33,187 bases of DNA from Leptolyngbya sp. ES-bin-22 (GTDB taxonomy: Bacteria; Cyanobacteriota; Cyanobacteriia; Leptolyngbyales; Leptolyngbyaceae), in assembly GCA_014380065.1 (NCBI GenBank), contig JACMKO010000453.1:1-33187 (forward strand), read 5' to 3'. The notes beneath the pieces were generated by a model that was given only the letters and a program-made list of their open reading frames with translations, was not told the DNA's origin and searched no databases. The translations under genes were made by a program, and so were the position numbers. This document shows, piece by piece, positions 32,602 through 33,187 of this stretch; the first letter of the stretch is position 1; each line of letters starts with the position of its first letter.

Positions 32602-33187
32602 CCCTAAGCATGAAACCAGAACGTATCCTTTTTCAAACGCTGTTCCTCACACGCTATTTTCGCTACGCGAGTATTGTTCCCAGTTAACCGCTGCACCAGA
32701 GCAAGCAGCAGGTGATGCAAGGGGCGCGATCGAGGCTGACGGTAGCAAAAACACCTGCTGTCAAATTAATTGCAACTTCATACTTCTTCAGTACAAGTTC
32801 ATCGCCATCAGGAATTTAGCCTCGACCAATTTGGTATAGCCAGTGTTTCTACGCATCTTTACAAGAAACAGCCAGAGGGTAGATACCAGTCCTGTCATCA
32901 TTGAAGCTCCACTAGCTAAACGAAAACCGCTCTGTGAAAGCTAAGCCACTGCGATCATTTGGCACCGCTCCACGTTAAAAGGCGGTGGTTACAATAAAAT
33001 TTCGCCACGATCGCCGTTGAATGGTTCCCTAACAACAAGCATTTATTTACTCCTGTTGCTACGCAAAGAGCGATCGCAATGATCGGGCAACACAGTCGAA
33101 TTTCAGGCAAGGCAATCATGTTTTCAATCGACGGACTGGCGTTGTAACCTCTTTTCGGAGTGAAGACGACTTTGAGGCACCGCTTAC
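32602..33187. other. Right-end region without a supportable gene
   Basis: No track ORF and no family-like sequence. An open frame near the right edge (reading VVTSFRSEDDFEAPL) has no ATG, GTG or TTG within the window and may be chance. The upstream promoter of the PTPA-CTERM gene should lie at the left of this stretch. Confidence 0.5.

Noticed and set aside
33029-33187. Open frame at the right edge reading TGVVTSFRSEDDFEAPL
   Set aside because: No usable start codon after its upstream stop within the window, and no recognised family; may be chance or a fragment.

Overview
The window looks like chromosomal DNA of a cyanobacterium. HIP1 octamers (GCGATCGC) recur throughout. Lineage-typical genes include a one-helix high-light-inducible (Hli) protein, a DUF1517 protein, a CHASE2-Ser/Thr kinase, a PTPA-CTERM-tailed exported protein, a caspase-fold protein and the grpE-dnaK-dnaJ-tusA-like-rsgA block beside pilB-pilT-pilC. 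There is no tRNA, rRNA, CRISPR array, complete insertion sequence or prophage that I can support. The genus cannot be fixed from this window; PTPA-CTERM and heptamer repeats point loosely to a filamentous or Leptolyngbya-like genome.

Layout. (1) 1-3.3 kb: the 5' part of an RsuA/RluB-type pseudouridine synthase (minus, cut by the window edge), then a CHASE2 receptor kinase (plus). (2) 3.3-8.7 kb, minus: pilB, pilT, pilC (assembly ATPase, retraction ATPase and platform protein of the type IV pilus), followed by an unrecognised 196-aa gene. (3) 9.3-15.5 kb, plus: grpE, dnaK, dnaJ, a TusA/SirA-like gene that overlaps dnaJ, rsgA (ribosome-assembly GTPase) and a small membrane protein: a chaperone and ribosome-maturation block. 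(4) 15.5-21 kb: a small coiled-coil protein, SpoIID/LytB (minus), RNase Z (plus, TTG start), cobU (minus) and ffh (minus). (5) 21-25.5 kb: a large GAF-domain protein, an Hli gene with a consensus HLR1 (RpaB-type) site upstream, and a secreted/membrane DUF1517 gene ending in a strong terminator. (6) 25.6-28.7 kb: a small-molecule hydrolase cluster (isochorismatase-like cysteine hydrolase, cupin, CocE/NonD serine hydrolase), the last two translationally coupled. (7) 28.8-32.6 kb: an unknown single-pass membrane protein converging on a membrane-anchored caspase-fold protein whose His/Cys dyad is replaced by Tyr/Asn, then a PTPA-CTERM protein whose ribosome binding site can be masked by a leader hairpin. 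The last 0.6 kb has no gene I can support.

Most interesting signals: the inactive-looking (Y/N) orthocaspase; two in-frame invasions of conserved enzymes (RsgA, CocE) by heptameric repeat DNA of the kind usually found between cyanobacterial genes, with the same class of repeat forming stop codons of cobU and the cysteine hydrolase; the HLR1 site at hli; the Shine-Dalgarno-masking hairpin; a perfect three-way-junction palindrome between ffh and cobU; and paired direct repeats upstream of pilT and grpE. The hydrolase-cupin-CocE trio is the best candidate for an undescribed pathway, but its substrate cannot be read from sequence.
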